The notes beneath the pieces were generated by a model. It searched no databases. It worked only from the letters and a program-made list of their open reading frames with translations, and was not told the origin of the DNA. DNA of 64,000 bases from Pseudomonas sp. ADAK13 (GTDB lineage Bacteria; Pseudomonadota; Gammaproteobacteria; Pseudomonadales; Pseudomonadaceae). This document shows, one piece after another, positions 59,804 through 64,000 of the stretch; the first letter of the stretch is position 1; every line of letters starts with the position of its first letter. The stretch is taken from contig NZ_CP052860.1 of NCBI RefSeq assembly GCF_012935715.1, positions 6,200,001 to 6,264,000 of the forward strand. The letters run 5' to 3'. Both the position numbers and the translations under genes were made by a program.

Positions 59804-59997
59804 GTATTCACCTTTTGAGTCGGACAATTGATTGCGGAAGATCCCGCGTTCGTGTCGCTCAAAGGCGATTGCTCGAGGCTCGCGGCCTTCGCATGATTCA
59901 ACGTCCCGCATCGGGAACATTTGATCTGGAGCTCTGTAAACCCACCCGTACGGGCGAGAAGTCTTTTGCAGTTACCGCATCTGAATTCTTTCAACAT
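59791..59997 (-). CDS. com: Com-family zinc-finger regulator
   Basis: 68 aa from ATG 59997 (AAGGA 9 bases upstream). FRCGNCKRLLARTGG and IKCSRCGTLNHAKA give the CxxC...CxxC zinc finger of the phage Mu Com family. In Mu, Com binds the mom mRNA start region and frees its ribosome site. Here com overlaps not a mom gene but the lectin bacteriocin gene by 13 bases, the same gene-end geometry as com-mom. Confidence 0.82.
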   Translation of the reverse strand: MLKEFRCGNCKRLLARTGGFTELQIKCSRCGTLNHAKAASLEQSPLSDTNAGSSAINCPTQKVNTCLT

Positions 59998-60035
59998 CTG
60001 CAAATTCCTTTTGCTAAATCGCCCTTTCCGTGGGC

Positions 60036-60063
60036 AATAAAAAGCCCAGCGCGAAGGCTGGGC
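60036..60063 (-). terminator. Intrinsic terminator after the gene at 60085
   Basis: Minus strand GCCCAGC-CTTCGC-GCTGGGC followed by TTTTTATT. It lies just before com, so com-llpA expression needs readthrough or its own promoter. Confidence 0.88.
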
Positions 60064-60084
60064 AACTTTGTTTCGTATGGTGTT

Positions 60085-60441
60085 TTAACTGCGCATCCTG
60101 ACCATCACCCGCCATATTTTCATTAACAGAAGAGCAGTCAGTGCGCCGAGCAGACCTGCAAACAATCCCAGCGAAAAAATTGCAGATGGCTCCATCCAGC
60201 ACAGGCCCATTGGCTTCGTAAAATAATAATGGCACGGCTCAGGGAGCAGAATCTGCCATGCGGGCAACGCGCCAGCGATAAACAATAACCCTATTCCGAA
60301 TAGCGCTACGGCTACCCAGCGAGAAATGGCGGGGAATCTTTTTCGAGCCCGCGATAGAGCAATCACCAGGGCAACGGAAACGAGTCCAGGAGCGAAAAGA
60401 GCCGCAAAAATAACCTGGCTATACTTATGGGCAGTATCCAT
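60085..60441 (-). CDS. Small membrane protein of the cargo zone
   Basis: 118 aa with three membrane segments (about 8-30, 40-62, 86-108) and two cysteines in the loop (EPCHYYF, GLCWMEP). GAGGTGAT precedes the ATG. A decayed copy of its C-terminus lies outside the prophage at 27445-27562, so the family is spread by related phages at this locus. Function unknown; superinfection exclusion or lysis are possible. Confidence 0.65.
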   Translation of the reverse strand: MDTAHKYSQVIFAALFAPGLVSVALVIALSRARKRFPAISRWVAVALFGIGLLFIAGALPAWQILLPEPCHYYFTKPMGLCWMEPSAIFSLGLFAGLLGALTALLLMKIWRVMVRMRS

Positions 60442-60452
60442 ATCACCTCAAT

Positions 60453-60483
60453 AAAAAACCCGACACGTTGGCCGGGCTTTTTT
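60453..60483. terminator. Bidirectional terminator
   Basis: CCCG/CGGG stem with A-run on the left and TTTTTT on the right, so it can work on both strands. Lies between the Q-position gene and the cargo zone. Confidence 0.75.
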
Positions 60484-60561
60484 ATGTCAATCCCTAACGC
60501 GCAAGATCGACAGGATGGATAAATACTCTCTCACTTTCTCACTCATTGCAATGGCTATTTG

Positions 60562-61107
60562 CTACGCCGCGCAACTTTCGATTAAGCCCTCGGCGTCGAG
60601 CAGTTCCTGAGCGGCCGTCAGCGCCTCGTTTACCTGGTCATTCAACGCTTTGCGGATAGACGAGCGCCACCGATAACGGGTCGACTCCGGCTTGCCGTCA
60701 TTGTCCCAATTGGTGATGTCGTACCAGGCGGCCGGCAAAACTGCGGAGGAACGTTTGCCCTCGGCACCGGCAACCTGCGGAATGGCCCACGTCAGCACAG
60801 CACACTCACGAAACCGTTTCGGCGCCGGCGACTTCACCGAATTCAGCAGCTCCAGGATCGCGCCGTGCTTGCGCTCCTCGTGGGTGGAGTACTTGGCCAC
60901 CAGCGCCCGCCAGTGAGCCGGGGTCAGCGCCTTATGCAGCCGACCGAACACCCAGCAGTCTTGGAGAAATGCCGCCTCCTTGCCGACTATCTCCCCCTTC
61001 TGCTTCGCGCACTGCACCTTGGGCTCAAAGTCGCAGCCGCCGGCGGAACTGATGGTCTCGGCCGCGAGCGCCCGAACTACTGCTGAAACAACGTTGCGAT
61101 AGGTCAT
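60562..61107 (-). CDS. Q-position protein, possible late antiterminator
   Basis: 181 aa. It follows NinG and precedes the late genes, the place of Q in lambdoid phages. Helical, basic, with HWRALVAKYSTHEERKHGAI and RYRWRSSIRKALNDQVNEAL as possible nucleic-acid-binding helices; a pair of cysteines near GGCDFEPKVQC. The late region contains many internal terminators that would need antitermination. The assignment rests on position. Confidence 0.5.
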   Translation of the reverse strand: MTYRNVVSAVVRALAAETISSAGGCDFEPKVQCAKQKGEIVGKEAAFLQDCWVFGRLHKALTPAHWRALVAKYSTHEERKHGAILELLNSVKSPAPKRFRECAVLTWAIPQVAGAEGKRSSAVLPAAWYDITNWDNDGKPESTRYRWRSSIRKALNDQVNEALTAAQELLDAEGLIESCAA

Positions 61108-61694
61108 GCTGCAGCCCTCTTCAGTTCTCTGGTCTTTGCCCGGTAGTAGGCCTTGATGCCCTTGATCTGCTCGACGGAGTACTTGAGCACGCTCTGGTCG
61201 GCTTCCAGGGCGTCAACCGCTTCCTGGCCGACTCGCGCGATCAGGCCGATCCGGTAATCCACGGCATTGCCCGAAAGGAATCGGTTGTCCTGCTTGCTCT
61301 GGGCGTGGCAGTTGCGTTCATCGAAGCGCAGGTGCGGCGCGGAGCCAACGCTGCGGTAGTGGCCGGCATCGACTGCGTTGCCGCTCCAGTCCAACGGCTT
61401 GCCGCTGGAGATGCAGAGGTGGCCGGCGGCCTGGTCCCGGGTGCGGACGTACTCGTTGAACGCCTGCTGAGCCTCACGCATGTGTTCGCCGCGGCTCTTC
61501 AGCTTCTCCTTTCGGACCTTGATCTCGCGGCGCTCAACCTGATCCAGCGACTTGCGCGCCTTCGCCTGGTTCACGTCCTTGATGGCCAGGCCGCATTTCG
61601 GACTGCACACGGCTTGGCCCAGGCGCTGCGGCGGGAAGCTGATGCCGCATGCCGGGTTCTTGCACTTTTTCGGTTTGGGTTGCTTGGCGATCAT
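61104..61694 (-). CDS. ninG: NinG recombination protein
   Basis: 196 aa. N-terminal zinc-binding PKKCKNPACGISFPPQRLGQAVCSPKCG and the later HLCISSGKPL, VDAGHYRSVGS and NCHAQSKQDNRF (HNH-like) are the NinG/Rap signature. Lambda Rap resolves recombination branches. Overlaps both neighbours by 4 bases. Confidence 0.92.
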   Translation of the reverse strand: MIAKQPKPKKCKNPACGISFPPQRLGQAVCSPKCGLAIKDVNQAKARKSLDQVERREIKVRKEKLKSRGEHMREAQQAFNEYVRTRDQAAGHLCISSGKPLDWSGNAVDAGHYRSVGSAPHLRFDERNCHAQSKQDNRFLSGNAVDYRIGLIARVGQEAVDALEADQSVLKYSVEQIKGIKAYYRAKTRELKRAAA

Positions 61695-62161
61695 GCAGCC
61701 TCCTTGCTGAGTAGATCAGTGAAAACCACACCTTGGCCTGTGAAATAGGCCGCAATGCGATCGGTGTAATTGATGCCCTGGGCGCGATTGAACAGGCTGG
61801 TCACCGGGAAGCCGTCGGGGCCGAACAAGTGGCACTCGCCCATCATGGCCAGTTTCGTTTCGTAGGGCAGATGACGCATTACCCGGTACCACTCGGCCTG
61901 AAACCCAGCGTCCTCGTTCAGCAGGATCTGCACGCCGATGTGCAACTTGCAGTACTGCCGGGCGTCGGCGGCGTCTCCGATCTGGGTCATCTCGGCGATG
62001 CGCTTGTACATGGCGAACCACAGGCGGTTCTGGTCGAGGGTGCGGTCCTTGCCCGGGCGAAGACTCACCACCACGAAGTGCTTGTCCTCGAACATCTTGG
62101 ACATGCGGGTGATGGCCTCGGTGAGCATGGAGCGGCAGTTGACGCTGATCTTGTCCGTCAT
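61691..62161 (-). CDS. ninB: NinB-like recombination protein
   Basis: 156 aa. RPGKDRTLDQNRLWFAMYKRI corresponds to the NinB core (lambda: RNRSLDQNRKLWA). NinB binds ssDNA and helps recombination. Overlaps ninG and the upstream gene by ATGA. Confidence 0.75.
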   Translation of the reverse strand: MTDKISVNCRSMLTEAITRMSKMFEDKHFVVVSLRPGKDRTLDQNRLWFAMYKRIAEMTQIGDAADARQYCKLHIGVQILLNEDAGFQAEWYRVMRHLPYETKLAMMGECHLFGPDGFPVTSLFNRAQGINYTDRIAAYFTGQGVVFTDLLSKEAA

Positions 62162-62508
62162 GACTTCACCTTTAGGCCTGCGGCCTCCAGTGATGCCCGG
62201 TCATAGACGGGTGTCTTCGTGCACACGCGGTCATCTATCTTTGCCGCATACTCGACATCCCAAACTGACCGGCCTCCACCGCATGCGGCGTAGTCGCCTA
62301 CCACGGCATACGGCTCAGGCAGCTCAATCACCAGCGCCTGGCGAGAGGCCGTCCAAACCAGCCAGCGATTCCCACAAGCGGCGTCGCGATGATCGACAAA
62401 GCCGAAACGCCGGTGGTGCCAGATATTGAATTGGGTCAGCTCCGTGTTCTCGCCAGTTAGCGGCGCCCAATGGGCCTCAGCCCAATCTTTCGTGGAATCT
62501 CCGCTCAT
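62158..62508 (-). CDS. Hypothetical protein in the replication-nin operon
   Basis: 116 aa. Beta-rich with several aromatic residues (FNIWHHRRFGFVDHRDAACG, NRWLVWTASRQALVIELPE). No family recognised. Overlaps ninB and the next upstream gene by 4 bases each. Confidence 0.6.
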   Translation of the reverse strand: MSGDSTKDWAEAHWAPLTGENTELTQFNIWHHRRFGFVDHRDAACGNRWLVWTASRQALVIELPEPYAVVGDYAACGGGRSVWDVEYAAKIDDRVCTKTPVYDRASLEAAGLKVKS

Positions 62509-62942
62509 GACTGCTCTCCCTTGCCCATGGCGGCCCCAGAAAGCTCGCCAAGCACCAGCGCAGCAATACCGAAAGCCTCGACGCCCATCGGGGTTACTCG
62601 CAGAATGTCGTTCAATGCGGAAACCAGCGCCTCGTTCTCGGCCTTGATCCGTGCGATCTCTTCGCGCGCAGCATCGAAGCCAGCAGCTGAATACACAGCC
62701 TCGCTCTCAAGTCGTTCGTTCTCAACCTTGAGCTGGTCGCGCTCAGCGGTTGCGCGGGCATAACCCATTCGCAAAAGAGCGAGTTCGGTGGTGCCAGGAG
62801 GGTTTTCGAGCAGGCTAATGAATTCGCCGAGCGTATCAGCGGCCGCATCGAGGTTTTCGTAGTGGTGTCCGCAGTCGGCTGCAACCTCCGCGTCCTCTCT
62901 CAACTCGATGATCAACGCCTTAAGTTTCTGGATGCTTGCCAT
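62505..62942 (-). CDS. Coiled-coil hypothetical protein
   Basis: 145 aa; GGAGGG precedes the ATG. Central coiled coil (RDQLKVENERLESEAVY, AREEIARIKAENEAL), as in Ea22-like early phage proteins. Function unknown. ATG follows the dnaC stop directly. Confidence 0.6.
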   Translation of the reverse strand: MASIQKLKALIIELREDAEVAADCGHHYENLDAAADTLGEFISLLENPPGTTELALLRMGYARATAERDQLKVENERLESEAVYSAAGFDAAREEIARIKAENEALVSALNDILRVTPMGVEAFGIAALVLGELSGAAMGKGEQS

Positions 62943-63749
62943 TCAAAAGCCCTCCTTTCCGCGCTGCGATTCCCACTCAAACGGAATGACGATCACCCCG
63001 CCCTCCCGCAGCCGATCAATGCAGCGCTCGCCAATGGCGGCCGGCAGCGACTGGCCGTCCAGGTTGGAAACGATGACCGTCGGGCGCAGCTCTTCGTACC
63101 GGCCGTTGATGATTGCGAACAGGGTCGTCAGCTCGAAGTCGCTGGGCTTCTCCTTGCTGACGCCGATCTCGTCCAGGATGAGCAGCGAGGGGCTGATCAG
63201 GCTCGACAGGATCTGGCTTTCGCTTTGGTCGCTGGAATGGTCGTAGGTCGCGCGGATGGCCTGCAGCACAGCGCCGATAGTGCGGTACACCGCCGTTGCG
63301 CTGGACCTGGCCATGATCTCGTTGGCGATCGCCACGGACAGGTGCGTCTTACCGGTACCGGGTTTTCCCAGCAGCAACAGGCAGCGACCAGTCTCGGCGA
63401 TCTGCGCGAACTCAGCGGCATACCGGCGGCAGGTATTCAACGCCTTTCGTTGCTCCGTAGTGGTGGCAACGTATCCATCCAGCGTCTTGCTGGCGAAGCG
63501 CTTGGGGATCAGCGCGGCGCCGAGCTTGCGCTCCATGGCCATGCGCAGCTCCATCGCCTTGTTGGCCAACTCCGCAGCTTCAGCCTTCTCGCGAATGATT
63601 CGGCTGCACTCAGGGCAACCGCTCTTCAGCTCTTTGCCCAGAACCGGGAAAATCTTCTGGTCGTAGTGGCCGTGTGTCTCGCACTCGGCGGGCTGGATAC
63701 GGGTTCCGGGCGGTAGTTCAGGAGTTTGCTGGGCGGGCTCAGATCGCAT
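62943..63749 (-). CDS. dnaC: DnaC-like helicase loader
   Basis: 268 aa. An N-terminal zinc-like cluster (ECETHGHYDQ, KSGCPECSRI) and AAA+ core with Walker A LLLGKPGTGKTHLSVAIANE and Walker B LLILDEIGVSKEK, then a sensor region VIVSNLDGQSLPAAIG. It loads the host replicative helicase at the phage origin, working with the O-like protein upstream. Overlaps that gene by 11 bases. Confidence 0.9.
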   Translation of the reverse strand: MRSEPAQQTPELPPGTRIQPAECETHGHYDQKIFPVLGKELKSGCPECSRIIREKAEAAELANKAMELRMAMERKLGAALIPKRFASKTLDGYVATTTEQRKALNTCRRYAAEFAQIAETGRCLLLLGKPGTGKTHLSVAIANEIMARSSATAVYRTIGAVLQAIRATYDHSSDQSESQILSSLISPSLLILDEIGVSKEKPSDFELTTLFAIINGRYEELRPTVIVSNLDGQSLPAAIGERCIDRLREGGVIVIPFEWESQRGKEGF

Positions 63750-64000
63750 AGGAACCGTCCTCTCGCTGAATCAGGCCATCGGTGTAGTTGCGCTCAGCAA
63801 ACCCGGTGTGGCGTGACTGAGGGGCTGGTGCCGGCGCGGACTCGGCCAAGCGCTTGATCACCCAGGAAGCCTTGAAACCCTGCCAGCCGGAATTCAGCGC
63901 TTCGGTGATGGCCTCGTCAGCGGTGATCCCGGCCTCGGCGCATTTAGCCAGCTCGGTGTTCACGGTCGACCAGACGGTGGCGGTCACGGCGGCACGTTTG
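63739..64000 (-). CDS. C-terminal part of phage replication initiator (O-like), runs off the window
   Basis: The frame stays open to the right edge; the visible 87 codons end with GLIQREDGSYAI. ALNSGWQGFKASWVIKRL is typical of the C-terminus of phage O-like or DnaT-like replication proteins that contact the helicase loader. Only the 3' end is present, so the DNA-binding domain and origin cannot be examined. Confidence 0.7.
   Translation of the reverse strand, partial: KRAAVTATVWSTVNTELAKCAEAGITADEAITEALNSGWQGFKASWVIKRLAESAPAPAPQSRHTGFAERNYTDGLIQREDGSYAI

Larger units (their letters stand above)
27673..64000. mobile_element. Lambda-like siphovirus prophage (left end to window edge)
   Basis: Begins at the tRNA-Leu 3' fragment and continues past position 64000. 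It contains replication (dnaC), nin-type genes, terminase, DUF4055 portal, capsid, a lambda-order tail module (G/GT, H, M, L, K, I, J), lysis genes and several accessory genes. Integrase, repressor and the other end are not in the window. One tail-region gene is frameshifted; all core structural genes look intact, so the element may still be inducible. Confidence 0.93.

Noticed and set aside
1..64000. CRISPR array, rRNA genes, complete tRNA genes, insertion sequences
   Set aside because: I looked for spaced direct repeats, rRNA-like blocks, full tRNA cloverleaves and transposase genes and saw none; only a tRNA-Leu 3' fragment is present.

Overview
The window comes from a Pseudomonas of the P. 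fluorescens group. The evidence is a high-GC genome with Pseudomonas-style gene content, two REP-type inverted doublets (REPINs), a PhoB-type pst locus next to a PPK2 gene, and a long lambda-like prophage carrying an LlpA-type lectin bacteriocin gene. About 1-27.4 kb is ordinary chromosome, and from about 27.67 kb to the right edge the window is prophage.

Chromosomal part. Positions 1-5.1 kb hold an MgtA-type Mg2+ P-type ATPase behind a leader with a candidate 12-codon leader peptide, followed by small accessory genes and a predicted outer-membrane protein. Positions 5.1-8.7 kb are housekeeping and hypothetical genes (YebE/DUF533, DinB-like, GFA-type, GNAT) with two REPINs. Positions 8.7-18.4 kb form a carbohydrate locus on the minus strand: periplasmic binding protein, zinc polyol-phosphate-type dehydrogenase, FGGY kinase, SorC-type regulator, RbsA-like ATPase, permease and HAD phosphatase. 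A DeoR-like repressor sits beside it and a divergent deoC faces it, and palindromes resembling DeoR sites lie in front of the binding-protein gene. Positions 18.4-20.4 kb hold a TonB-like lipoprotein, a coiled-coil protein and a DUF2569-like membrane protein. Positions 20.4-27.4 kb hold pstSCAB followed, where phoU would often be, by a degenerate Fic-domain gene and a HAD gene. Divergently placed are ppk2 and a PLD-family nuclease. The pstS-ppk2 gap contains two PHO-box-like sequences.

Prophage. It starts at a 3' fragment of tRNA-Leu(TAA) at 27673-27730; the complete tRNA and the integrase must lie beyond the right edge. Just outside this site is a dead fragment of a gene that is intact inside the prophage. 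From the right edge leftwards, the minus-strand genes run: replication (O-like C-terminus, DnaC), ninB/ninG-type genes and a Q-position gene; a cargo zone (membrane protein, com, llpA, small protein); holin-like genes; terminase, portal, MuF-type head protein, scaffold and capsid; head-tail joining genes; tail tube, G/GT with a programmed -1 frameshift site, tape measure, M, L, K, I, J; tail fibre; lysozyme and spanins (Rz with nested Rz1); a D12-class adenine methylase. At the left end a LexA box precedes a coiled-coil gene and a SRAP (YedK/HMCES) gene on the plus strand.

The prophage carries several accessory insertions. Between K and I, which are adjacent in lambda, lie six extra genes including a NYN-LOTUS protein and an Imm41-like immunity protein. 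Between the small terminase and the holin genes are three plus-strand genes. Between scaffold and head genes is one more. The most unusual feature is the com-llpA arrangement: a Mu Com-like zinc-finger gene overlaps the start of a bacteriocin gene, and a decayed com 3' end precedes the next gene as well.
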